Made by a program: the position numbers and the translations under genes
Shown here: positions 44,614 through 51,966 of the stretch, piece after piece
How the letters are laid out: each line of letters starts with the position of its first letter
Position numbering within the stretch: the stretch's first letter is position 1
Notes under the pieces: model-generated
The model's input: only the letters and a program-made list of their open reading frames with translations
The model's database searches: none
What the model was told of the DNA's origin: nothing
NCBI RefSeq assembly: GCF_018130465.1
Contig: NZ_JAFCKJ010000002.1
Coordinates: 744,001-808,000, forward strand
Direction: 5' to 3'
From: Bradyrhizobium canariense
GTDB taxonomy: Bacteria > Pseudomonadota > Alphaproteobacteria > Rhizobiales > Xanthobacteraceae
DNA: 64,000 nt

Positions 44614-44982
44614 ATGCCCAAGGCGAAGCCCGTCATCCTGATCGTCGAAGGCGAATACTTGCTGCGTATGGATTCCGCCGAGACTTTGGAGGGCGGGGGA
44701 TTCGAAGTCGTCCTGGCTGCGAACGCCGACGAAGCCATCGTGATCCTGTCAGCCCGGTCGGACATCCACCTCGTCTTCACCGATATCCAGATGCCGGGTT
44801 CGATGGACGGGTTAAAACTCGCTCGGGTTCGTCCGCGACCGCTGGCGATAAAGATAGTCGCGACATCGGGCCATGTGCGGGCTGTCAGCGACGAACTGCC
44901 GGCGGGTAGCGTGTTCCTGCCGAAACCTTATCTCGGAGCCGAGCTCATCGCGACCCTGCGTGACATGACCGGCATCTCCTGA
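44614..44982 (+). CDS. Single-domain response regulator
   Basis: A 122-residue receiver domain. The phospho-accepting Asp is in LVFTDIQMPGSMDG and the Lys in FLPKPYLG, but the acidic pocket near the N-terminus reads VEGEYLL, where receivers normally have D/E-D. The missing Asp may weaken metal binding. There is no output domain. Likely partner of the upstream kinase. A GGAAC box upstream at 44572 lacks the matching -10. Confidence 0.82.
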   Translation: MPKAKPVILIVEGEYLLRMDSAETLEGGGFEVVLAANADEAIVILSARSDIHLVFTDIQMPGSMDGLKLARVRPRPLAIKIVATSGHVRAVSDELPAGSVFLPKPYLGAELIATLRDMTGIS

Positions 44983-44988
44983 TCTCTC

Positions 44989-45036
44989 GAGAAGGTCAGG
45001 CATCCGTTCTTCAAAGGACTTCGGGACGATCTGTGA
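44989..45036 (+). pseudogene. Fossil C-terminus of an ATP-dependent DNA ligase
   Basis: The bases read EKVRHPFFKGLRDDL and stop; the intact ligase at 48389-49330 ends GKVRHPFFKGLREDMP. No upstream ligase sequence remains; the response regulator gene ends seven bases before. A third ligase gene seems to have stood here and to have been replaced by the kinase/regulator pair. Confidence 0.7.
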
Positions 45037-45080
45037 TCGCAACCGCCGCCTTCGAACCAGAAACCAAGTCTGCTGAAGTG

Positions 45081-45746
45081 TCAGATGGCAGCAAGCAACG
45101 AGTGCTCGAAGCAGGCGAACAACGATGCCGGGCCTGGATAGACCTCAACGCATCCGGCTTGTCGCAGCGACTGCTCCGTGAACCCGCCGCAGAGAACACC
45201 GATCGTGCGGATCCTCGCCTTGCCGGCCGCCTCCGCGTCGTAGGGCGTGTCACCGATGGCGACGGCGTCGGCACCCTCGAGCTTCAGCTTCCGAAGCACG
45301 ACCTCGAAGATGTCCGGCGCCGGCTTTGATTCCTCGGCGTCCTCCGACGAAGCGGTGATCTCGACCAGATCGGCGACGCCTGCGATGTCGAGGTACTCGG
45401 CGAGTTCGTCCTTCTTGGCCGACGAACCGACGGCAATCCGGACGCCGGCGTCGCGCACGCGTTTGAGGAGGTCCGGGACCGCGGTGAACGGCCGCACCAG
45501 CGGCAGATATTCGCTTTTGAAGCGCCGGCCGCGCCATTCCTCGAGATCCTTGCCGTGGTGGCGCTGCGCGTCCTCGGTCAGGAAGTGCGGGATCAGCTTG
45601 TCGCCGCCCTTGCCGATCTGGCCGCGGGCCTGCTCGAAGCTGACGTCATGGCCGAACTTCACCAGCGCTTCGTGCCAGGCAAGCGCGTGCAGATCGACCG
45701 AGTCGATGAGGGTCCCGTCGACGTCGAAGATGGCTGCTTTTGGCAT
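45081..45746 (-). CDS. HAD family hydrolase (phosphatase)
   Basis: A 221-residue haloacid dehalogenase-type phosphatase. The nucleophile box AAIFDVDGTLIDSVDLHA, the helical cap (HALAWHEALVKFG...), the second box VGSSAKKDELAEYL, SKPAPDIFEVVL and IGDTPYDAEAAGKA are all present. The substrate is unknown. A TGATG overlap ties it to the unknown gene before it, itself overlapping ku, so three genes form a translationally coupled operon. The fragment at 42743-43240 is a paralogue. Confidence 0.88.
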   Translation of the reverse strand: MPKAAIFDVDGTLIDSVDLHALAWHEALVKFGHDVSFEQARGQIGKGGDKLIPHFLTEDAQRHHGKDLEEWRGRRFKSEYLPLVRPFTAVPDLLKRVRDAGVRIAVGSSAKKDELAEYLDIAGVADLVEITASSEDAEESKPAPDIFEVVLRKLKLEGADAVAIGDTPYDAEAAGKARIRTIGVLCGGFTEQSLRQAGCVEVYPGPASLFACFEHSLLAAI

Positions 45747-46081
45747 CAAGAACCTCCGGGGCGCGCCTGCTTTATCTTCGAGTACCAGTCGGCATAGGGC
45801 GTGTTCTTCGCCATGTGCCTGTTGAAATCCGGAGCGCCGTCCGTCCACCAGACGGGGCCGCGTTCGCCGAGGGCTCTCTTGGCTTCGTCCACGGCGCGAT
45901 GGGCCGCCGCTTCGGCATCCGGATCCCCGCCGGCCTTCGCATCGCGGACCGCCCGTCTGGCGCTCATCGGCCGCTTGGTCAGCGTCGATCTCTCGGCCCC
46001 GTTCAGGTCCGGATTGGCCATCCGCCAGAGCCGGCCGCGGACAACGAAGTACCGTCCATCCGGCGTGACCGGATGCTTCAC
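45746..46081 (-). CDS. Conserved hypothetical protein between ku and the HAD gene
   Basis: A 111-residue protein with a GTG start that overlaps the ku stop by 4 bp and a stop that overlaps the HAD start by one base. It opens MKHPVTPDGRYFVVRGRLWR, then MANPDLNGAERSTLTKRPMS, and closes with a PVWWTDGAPDFNRHMAKNTP segment. Such proteins are seen next to ku in rhizobia, as I recall it; the function is unknown to me. Confidence 0.75.
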   Translation of the reverse strand: MKHPVTPDGRYFVVRGRLWRMANPDLNGAERSTLTKRPMSARRAVRDAKAGGDPDAEAAAHRAVDEAKRALGERGPVWWTDGAPDFNRHMAKNTPYADWYSKIKQARPGGS

Positions 46082-47007
46082 GCTGACCTCCGCCGCGCCC
46101 CCGTGGTCGGCTTTTTCGCAGCGGCCTCCTTGGCCGGCTTCTTGCCTGCGATCGGCATCAACATCTCCTTCTGACCGTGGGCCGTTTTCTTAGCTTTCTT
46201 GGCGGGCTTTTTCGGAGACCTAGTCTCGGCCGCGGCGCCGCCTACGCTCTTGCGCAGGGCGTCCATCAGATCGACGACGTTCTCGCCCTTGGGCCGATCC
46301 TTCGGCACGATCGGCTTGCCGGCGCGCTTCTGATTGATGAGATTAACGAGCGCCGTTTCGTACTGGTCCTCGAACTTGTCGGGCTCGAAGTTGCCGGCCT
46401 TCTGCTCCACGATGTGTCGGGCCAGGTCGAGCATGTCTTTGGTGACTTTGACGTCGTCGATCTCGTCGAAATACTCTTTCGGATCGCGCACTTCGTAGGG
46501 GTAGCGCAGCAGCGTCCCCATTAAGCCCTTGTCCAGCGGCTCGAGCGCGATGATGTGCTCGCGGTTGGTCAGCACGACCCGCCCGATCGCGACCTTGTCC
46601 ATCTCGCGGATAGTCTCACGGATCACCGCGAAGGCGTCGTGGCCGACCTTGCCGTCCGGACGCAGGTAGTAGGGACGGATCAGGTACCGCGGATCGATCT
46701 CGCTGCGGTCGACGAACTCGTCGATCTCGATGGTCCGGGTCGATTCCAGGGCGACGTTCTCTAGCTCTTCCTTAGTGACCTCGATGAAGGTGTCGGTGTC
46801 GACCTTGTAGCCCTTCACGATGTCCTCGTTGGGGACCTCGTCGCCGGTGTCGGCGTCGACCTTCAGGTACTTGATGCGGTGGCCGGTCGCCCGGTTCAGC
46901 TGGTTGAAGGAGATCTTTTCGCTCTCCGAGGTCGCCGGGTACAGCGCCACCGGGCAGGTGACGAGCGACAGGCGAAGGAAGCCTTTCCAGTTGGCGCGGG
47001 GGGCCAT
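46078..47007 (-). CDS. ku: Ku protein of bacterial non-homologous end joining
   Basis: A 309-residue Ku homologue: starts MAPRANWKGFLRLSLVTCPV (family N-terminus), then FNQLNRATGHRIKYLKVDAD and KGYKVDTDTFIEVT, and a Lys/Ala-rich C-terminus (KKPAKKAKKTA). It forms a homodimeric ring on double-strand breaks and recruits LigD. No full-length LigD is visible in this window, only ligase-only proteins. The first gene of a three-gene coupled operon. Confidence 0.92.
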   Translation of the reverse strand: MAPRANWKGFLRLSLVTCPVALYPATSESEKISFNQLNRATGHRIKYLKVDADTGDEVPNEDIVKGYKVDTDTFIEVTKEELENVALESTRTIEIDEFVDRSEIDPRYLIRPYYLRPDGKVGHDAFAVIRETIREMDKVAIGRVVLTNREHIIALEPLDKGLMGTLLRYPYEVRDPKEYFDEIDDVKVTKDMLDLARHIVEQKAGNFEPDKFEDQYETALVNLINQKRAGKPIVPKDRPKGENVVDLMDALRKSVGGAAAETRSPKKPAKKAKKTAHGQKEMLMPIAGKKPAKEAAAKKPTTGARRRSA

Positions 47008-47194
47008 GAACGCGGAACTCCAAGTAGGGTACTCGGACTCAAGACGAACGGGGCCTAGCGGTTCCGACATGCGCCGAGCGGGTCAACAGGAAAATCGGCC
47101 AGCCGCCCGCAGCGCGCCCGAGTACGTCCGAAAACGTCGTGAATCGCTTGTTTTCCAGATACCTCGTGGAGGTTTCGGCCGGTATTGTGAACCC

Positions 47195-48213
47195 ATGGAC
47201 GCGCTGACCCAGCCCCTCAGAGACGAGCAATTTCTGGACCCCGCGGACCTGGCCGCGATGGCCGAGGGGCTCGCGCGGTCCCGGCGACCGTCGGGCAAGA
47301 GGTCCGGACGGCCATCCTCCTCGATACGGAAACGACCGGCCTCGACCACGCCCGCGACGAGATCATCGAGCTCGGCATGGTCAAGTTCGACTACCTGCAG
47401 CACGGCCGCATCGTCGGCGTCCGCGACGTCTCCTCCGGATTCAACGAGCCCTCGAGTCCGATCCCGCCCGAAGTAGTCGCGATCACGGGCATCACCGACG
47501 AAATGGTAGCCGGCCACAAGCTAGAAGACGCCGCCGTCGCGGCCTTCGTCGACGGCGCAGTGATCGCGTTCGCGCACAACGCCGGCTTCGACAGGAAGTT
47601 TGCCGAGAGATACTGGCCGATCTTCGAGCGGATGGCCTGGGGCTGCAGCATGACCGAGGTCGATTGGCGAGCGCACGGTTTCGCGGGTAGCCAGCTCGGA
47701 TACCTGCTCAACGGGGCGGGTCTATTCCACCAGGCGCACAGGGCCGTCGACGACTGCCATGCGCTGCTCGAGATCCTGGACTTCGTCCTGCCAACGACCG
47801 GATCGCCGTCGCTTGCCCTACTGCTTGATAGGGCACGCCGGAAGACGGTACGGATCTGGGCGGAGCAATCGCCGTTCGAGTTGAAGGACTCAAAACGCCG
47901 CGGGTACCGCTGGAGTGACGGCGCGGATGGGCGTCCAAAGTCATGGTACGTCGATGTCTGCGAGTCCGCCGTCGCCGACGAACTCGCGTTCCTCAAGGCG
48001 GAGATCTACCTGCGCGATTTCGAGCCGCGCCTCCAGACGCTTACCGCCTTCACCCGCTTCTCCTGCAGGATTGCGAACCGCGAGGCAGCGGCACGCCGGC
48101 TCAGTAGACGTCAGCGAGCCAGGCGCTTCTCCACCTTCTTGCGGCCATTGCCGACCTTCTTGACCGCCTTCTTGACGGCGGAGGCCGAGCGGCCGGTCTT
48201 CTTGGCTTCGTAG
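47195..48213 (+). pseudogene. DnaQ-type 3'-5' exonuclease gene broken by a frameshift
   Basis: The first frame (from 47195) reads MDALTQPLRDEQFLDPADLA and MAEGLARS, the conserved start of the family. It then passes out of frame at about 47280. The exonuclease itself continues in another frame, with AILLDTETTGLDHARDE (Exo I), AHNAGFDRKFAERYW (Exo II) and HQAHRAVDDCHALLEI (Exo III). A short stretch of the linker is also missing relative to relatives I remember, so an indel is likely. An open frame that starts at 47377 would lack Exo I. Its 3' end (48111-48213) overlaps the convergent DUF3606 gene. Confidence 0.65.
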
Positions 48214-48299
48214 CCTACTTCGTACTTCTGCCCGCCGGCGACGCGGGCCCGGTCCTGCTTGCGTCCTCGGGTGGTTTTCCTCTTCGTTGCCTTTGCCAT
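48111..48299 (-). CDS. DUF3606-like small basic protein
   Basis: A 62-residue Lys/Arg-rich protein, MAKATKRKTTRGRKQDRARV, with GGQKYEVGYEAKKTGRSASA and VKKAVKKVGNGRKKVEKRL: the pattern of DUF3606, a family common in stress-related rhizobial loci. Start at 48299 after GAAGGAGCC. An EcfG-type promoter is 32 bases upstream. Function unknown. Confidence 0.8.
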   Translation of the reverse strand: MAKATKRKTTRGRKQDRARVAGGQKYEVGYEAKKTGRSASAVKKAVKKVGNGRKKVEKRLAR

Positions 48300-48330
48300 G
48301 GTCGGCTCCTTCGTTGAACGATGCCGAAGC

Positions 48331-48355
48331 AACGTCACAAGGATTCACTGGTTCC
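48331..48355 (-). promoter_or_regulatory. EcfG-type general stress promoter (DUF3606 gene)
   Basis: The minus strand reads CCGGAAC, 17 bases, GTTGC, with the DUF3606 start codon 32 bases on. It fits the EcfG consensus fully. Confidence 0.65.
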
Positions 48356-48388
48356 GGAACGATTCCGCGCGTGCCACCTTGAACCACC

Positions 48389-49330
48389 TTGGTCGCGTGG
48401 AGTTTGTTCGTGGCGTTGCGTAGGAAGCCTGCCGATATCGGCGTCAAGGCGCCGTTCCCAAATTTCGTGGAGCCGGCCCTGGCATCGTCGATCGAGAGGG
48501 TGCCGGCCGGATCCCGGTGGATTCACGAAATCAAATTCGACGGCTATCGGGTGCAAGTTCATCTCCACAACGAAGCGGTCCGGGTTTTCACCCGACGCGG
48601 TCACGACTGGACGAACCGATTCAAGAAGGTTGCTCACGACGCTTGGCGCATCAAGGCAAGCTCGGCGGTCGTCGACGGCGAAATCGTCGTGCCGGCCGCG
48701 GACGGTACCACCGACTTCTCCGTGCTTCAGAACGAGCTTAGGGGAAGTTCGAAATGCATCGTCCTGGTCGCCTTCGACCTGCTCTACCTGAACGGCCGCG
48801 ACCTGCGGAAGCTTCCGCTCCACCAGCGTAAGGCGGAGCTCAAGAAGATCATCGCCGGAACCGACGTTCAGTTCAGCGAAAGTTTCGAGATCGAGGGCCA
48901 AAATATGTTCGCGCACGCGTGCAAACTAGGGCTGGAAGGCGTGGTCTCCAAGGTCCGAGACAGCGTGTACGTGAGCGGCCGCGGCAACAACTGGGTGAAG
49001 AGGACCTGCGCCCAGCACGAAACGCTGACGATCGCGGGCTTCGCCTTAGATGGCTCCAAGTGGGATGGCCTCTACGTCGGCCGTCGCAAGGGTGACGACC
49101 TCGTCTACGCGGGCAAGGTCGACCACGGTTTCGACAAGGCCTCCACCGCGGAGCTTCGGAGACGTCTGGAGCCGCTCGTCCGGAAGACGCAGGCATTCGC
49201 GAAGCGGGTCGCGCACAAAGGCATCTGGGTCGAGCCCAAGCTGAAGGCCGAGGTCGAGTATCGCGCGAAGTCGGCCGAGGGGAAGGTTCGCCACCCGTTC
49301 TTCAAGGGACTGCGGGAAGACATGCCTTAG
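48389..49330 (+). CDS. ATP-dependent DNA ligase (LigD ligase-domain type), ligase-only
   Basis: A 313-residue ligase. The nucleotidyl Lys is in IHEIKFDGYRVQ; FTRRGHDWTNRF, SSAVVDGEIVV, LVAFDLLYLNG, LEGVVSKVRDSVY and NNWVKRTC follow as motifs III-V; an OB-fold region ends with VRHPFFKGLRED. Primase and phosphoesterase domains of LigD are missing. The start is TTG at 48389 or GTG at 48410; neither has a strong ribosome-binding site. It may work with Ku or in other break-repair. Confidence 0.88.
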   Translation: MVAWSLFVALRRKPADIGVKAPFPNFVEPALASSIERVPAGSRWIHEIKFDGYRVQVHLHNEAVRVFTRRGHDWTNRFKKVAHDAWRIKASSAVVDGEIVVPAADGTTDFSVLQNELRGSSKCIVLVAFDLLYLNGRDLRKLPLHQRKAELKKIIAGTDVQFSESFEIEGQNMFAHACKLGLEGVVSKVRDSVYVSGRGNNWVKRTCAQHETLTIAGFALDGSKWDGLYVGRRKGDDLVYAGKVDHGFDKASTAELRRRLEPLVRKTQAFAKRVAHKGIWVEPKLKAEVEYRAKSAEGKVRHPFFKGLREDMP

Positions 49331-49705
49331 CATCCTTCGCTTTCGCTGCGTCGAATCCTCATGGATAGCTTCTTCGCCGTGCCAATGGAGATCCGCCGAA
49401 CCGGCCAAGCCACGGCGTTATCGGGCAAACGTGTACCGACGTTCCGGACAGGATCGCGAGAATGATCATGCCTCCTGGAGCGCGAACGAAGTTACGATGC
49501 ATGTGCGATGAGACCTTCGCGGTGCGCCGATCGCTTGCAACGAGGACGCGCGGCCTTCGATCGGCTCGGCCCCGATTCCAGCGATCGTACTGGCCGCAGA
49601 CGTGCTCGCGCTATCATATTATCGATAGCGCCCCGCTTCACGGATACAGCTTCAAAACGGTCCACGCGCTCACGGGCTTTCGACGCACGGGCGACATGCC
49701 CCGAA
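49331..49705. other. Intergenic region without a gene
   Basis: About 375 bp between the ligase and the GlsB gene (convergent). Open frames here are short and carry no motifs. I see no hairpin strong enough to name. Confidence 0.5.
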
Positions 49706-49969
49706 CTAGATAGCCCGACGGCTTCTGCCTGCGACAAGCCCGTAAACGAACAGTACGATAATCGCACCGACGACGGCGCCAACAAGCCCCGCTCCTTCGC
49801 CAGGCCGATACCACCCGAGCGCCTGACCGAGATAGGTGGCGACGAACGCTCCTACGATTCCGAGGATCGCGGTCAAAATGAAACCAGTCGGCTCATTATC
49901 GCCGGGCATGATGAATTTCGCGATGACCCCTGCGATGAAACCGATGATGATCGTCCATATGATGCCCAT
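49706..49969 (-). CDS. GlsB/YeaQ/YmgE family stress-response membrane protein
   Basis: An 87-residue small membrane protein of three hydrophobic segments: MGIIWTIIIGFIAGVIAKFI, then TGFILTAILGIVGAFVATYLG and a GLVGAVVGAIIVLFVYGLVA end. The family is induced by several stresses. The gene lies 26 bp downstream of yidB and probably shares its transcript. Confidence 0.88.
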   Translation of the reverse strand: MGIIWTIIIGFIAGVIAKFIMPGDNEPTGFILTAILGIVGAFVATYLGQALGWYRPGEGAGLVGAVVGAIIVLFVYGLVAGRSRRAI

Positions 49970-49995
49970 GTTTTCCTCTCCAAGTGCGCGTTGCG

Positions 49996-50457
49996 TTATC
50001 CAGCCGACGGAGAAGGAAGGCGTCCGTCGGGCGTGTATTTGTCCACGGCCGTCGGCAGCTCGCGGGACAAGCGGTCGAGTATCTCCTGCTGCGACAGTCC
50101 GGTCTGCTGTTCCAGCTTCTGCAGGACATCCGGACCGATTGCCTGCTTAAGCTCGGGCGGCGTAACCTCCCGGTTCGGCCCGTGATCGACCCAGGACTGC
50201 GCGGCGTCACCCTGACCGTTCTGCTTGAAGTGCTCGAGCAACTCTCCGATTCCGCCGTTCAGCAGCGAACCGGCGCCGCCGCTGCCGACGAGGCCGCCCA
50301 GATTGCCGAGCATCCCGCTCAGCGAGTCCTTGGCGCCGCCCGCCGACTGACCGGAGGTGGCGTTGCGAAACATGTCCGCCAGCTTGTCGCGATTTTGGTA
50401 GCCGGCAAGGGCGAGCATGCCCAAAAGGGCGGTCATCGATGGCATTCCGCGGCTCAT
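49996..50457 (-). CDS. YidB family protein (DUF937)
   Basis: A 153-residue protein with the YidB pattern: Gly/Ala/Leu-rich start (MSRGMPSMTALLGMLALAG), GGLVGSGGAGSLLNGGIGEL, GQGDAAQSWVDHGPNREVT and LEQQTGLSQQEILDRLSREL. Function unknown. It is transcribed with the GlsB gene from a start downstream of a terminator. Confidence 0.85.
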   Translation of the reverse strand: MSRGMPSMTALLGMLALAGYQNRDKLADMFRNATSGQSAGGAKDSLSGMLGNLGGLVGSGGAGSLLNGGIGELLEHFKQNGQGDAAQSWVDHGPNREVTPPELKQAIGPDVLQKLEQQTGLSQQEILDRLSRELPTAVDKYTPDGRLPSPSAG

Positions 50458-50487
50458 GTTTGGCTCCTGGATCCGTTGTCGCGCGAT

Positions 50488-50517
50488 AAAAAGGCGACCC
50501 GCCTAAGGCGGGCCGCC
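50488..50517 (-). terminator. Intrinsic terminator of the YflT-like gene
   Basis: On the minus strand GGCGGCCCGCC, TTA and GGCGGGTCGCC (11-bp stem, one G-T pair) are followed by TTTTT. It lies just past the stop of the YflT-like gene and separates that gene from yidB. Confidence 0.85.
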
Positions 50518-50524
50518 CACTGAC

Positions 50525-51145
50525 TTACCGTACGCCGGTGCCGTAGAGTTGTCGCTCCCTGCGCACCTCGTCCGCGCCGTAGGGCTGGGCAGACGGATCG
50601 TAGGTCTTCCAACCTGCCTTCTGCCAGGCTGCGCTGCGGTCGCGCAGATTGACGGCCGATTGGTTCAGGATGGCTTCGTACCGCGCACGATCGGCCTCTG
50701 GAACGCGTGCCGAAACCAGCGTGCCGCCGCGCCGCACGCCTTCCGCGTAGAGAGGTGCTTCCTCGTCGGACACGCCGGCCTGGGTCAACGCACCGACCAC
50801 GCCGCCTGTGGCGCCGCCAGCAACCGCGCCCAGCGCGGTGGACGCGAGCCAGCCGGCCGCCACGACCGGACCGAGGCCCGGGATTGCCAAAAGGCCGAGT
50901 CCTGCGAGAAGGCCGGCTGCGCCCCCGAGGCCCGCGCCGAGGCCCGCGCCCGCAGCCGCACCTTCGGCACGATCGTCGACGCCATCGCGGTCGCGATCGA
51001 CCTTCTTATCGGCGCTGTACCAGTTGTCGGAATTGTTGGCGACGATGCTCAAGTTCGAATGCGGCAGGCCCGCCGCCTCCAGGTTCGTCACCGCGCGCTG
51101 CGCGTCGGAGTAGTTGTCATAGAGGCGAGAAATCGTGACGGTCAT
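50525..51145 (-). CDS. General stress protein with YflT-like domain
   Basis: A 206-residue protein. MTVTISRLYDNYSDAQRAVT opens a YflT/GsiB-like alpha-beta domain; then Gly-rich hydrophobic segments (AGAGLGAGLGGAAGLLAGLG, AIPGLGPVVAAGWLA), and GVSDEEAPLYAEGVRRGGTL at the far end. Start 51145 follows AGAAGGATATG. It lies 37 bp after the PepSY-like gene, probably on the same stress-induced transcript. Confidence 0.83.
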   Translation of the reverse strand: MTVTISRLYDNYSDAQRAVTNLEAAGLPHSNLSIVANNSDNWYSADKKVDRDRDGVDDRAEGAAAGAGLGAGLGGAAGLLAGLGLLAIPGLGPVVAAGWLASTALGAVAGGATGGVVGALTQAGVSDEEAPLYAEGVRRGGTLVSARVPEADRARYEAILNQSAVNLRDRSAAWQKAGWKTYDPSAQPYGADEVRRERQLYGTGVR

Positions 51146-51182
51146 ATCATATCCTTCTCTGTGTTCGCTGCTGCGCGCTCGG

Positions 51183-51503
51183 TCACTTGGCCGCGTTGAC
51201 GTTGCCCTGGAAGTCCAGGCTGACGTTGGTCGAAGCGCCGCCTTTGCTGGCCTTCCCGCGCCACACGCCGCTGCCATCCTTCTTCAAGGCGGTGACGTTG
51301 GTGTAGCCGGCTTCCTCGATCTTCGATTTAGCCTGGCCCTCGGTGAAGCTGTTGGCACCCGAAACCGGCTTGTTGGAATTGTTTTGGCCCGAGCTGTTGA
51401 CCGCGTTGTTGTTCGGTCGATCGGTCGCCGGCGGGTTCTGGGCAAAGGACGGACCTGCCAGAAGCGAAGTAGCGGTCAGCAGCAGAAGAATTTTCCTGTT
51501 CAT
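51183..51503 (-). CDS. Exported PepSY-like small protein
   Basis: A 106-residue protein with a clear signal peptide (MNRKILLLLTATSLLAGPSFAQ), an Asn/Ser-rich linker, then GANSFTEGQAKSKIEEAGYTN and VTALKKDGSGVWRGKASKGG, the two-strand, one-helix outline of PepSY/BON-like domains. Periplasmic or secreted. The first gene of an EcfG-driven pair. Confidence 0.75.
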   Translation of the reverse strand: MNRKILLLLTATSLLAGPSFAQNPPATDRPNNNAVNSSGQNNSNKPVSGANSFTEGQAKSKIEEAGYTNVTALKKDGSGVWRGKASKGGASTNVSLDFQGNVNAAK

Positions 51504-51528
51504 GTCTTCCTCCAGTATGGCCGGGCAC

Positions 51529-51553
51529 AACATATGGTGGGCCAAGAGGTTCC
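51529..51553 (-). promoter_or_regulatory. EcfG-type general stress promoter (PepSY-YflT operon)
   Basis: The minus strand reads TTGGAAC, 17 bases, GTTGTG, with the PepSY-like start codon 26 bases further. Both boxes and spacing match the EcfG consensus. Confidence 0.65.
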
Positions 51554-51589
51554 AAGTTTTCCCGGTTCGGACTGACGCACTCAGGCGGG

Positions 51590-51626
51590 GATGCCGGCGC
51601 CGCGAAGCCTCCGCCGCGCCGGCATC
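51590..51626. repeat. Inverted repeat in the divergent spacer
   Basis: GATGCCGGCGC and GCGCCGGCATC, 15 bases apart, lie between the divergent PepSY-like and 51688 genes. A perfect 11-bp stem without a T-run; it may be a regulator site or an mRNA structure. Confidence 0.5.
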
Positions 51627-51687
51627 GGAGGTTGAGACCCATGGCTGCTGATTGAACTGTGAGGGGCAGCCGGCGTTTACTGACATC

Positions 51688-51966
51688 ATGTCAGACGCAT
51701 TCGATTATTTTCGGGCCTACGCCGTCCGGGCTCTCTGCAAAGCCAGATCCATGCCGCGGGGCAAGACGAAGCATCTGCAACTGGTGGCCGGCCGGATCTA
51801 CAATCTCCTCAAGAAGGAGGCTGCCTACGGCCCCAATGTCGAGCATCTTGAGGACTTTCGCGCAGCCCAGAAGCTCGAGGCCTCTCTCCATCGCCGGCCA
51901 AGTGACCGCTCCGGCGGTCGGCTTGCTCCGGCGGCGCCGCAAAGCTCGGATAGGGAGGCTGGCTGA
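51688..51966 (+). CDS. Conserved hypothetical protein ahead of polX, 92 residues
   Basis: A small protein opening MSDAFDYFRAYAVRALCKAR with an HLQLVAGRIYNLLKKEAAYG helix. No family recognised. Its stop directly abuts the polX start, so it is co-transcribed with polX and the MOSC gene. Start 51688 is chosen over 51652 because the conserved part begins here. Confidence 0.65.
   Translation: MSDAFDYFRAYAVRALCKARSMPRGKTKHLQLVAGRIYNLLKKEAAYGPNVEHLEDFRAAQKLEASLHRRPSDRSGGRLAPAAPQSSDREAG

Noticed and set aside
47008-47070. GGAAC upstream of ku as a possible EcfG promoter
   Set aside because: The GTT partner is at the wrong distance (11 instead of 16-18 bases).
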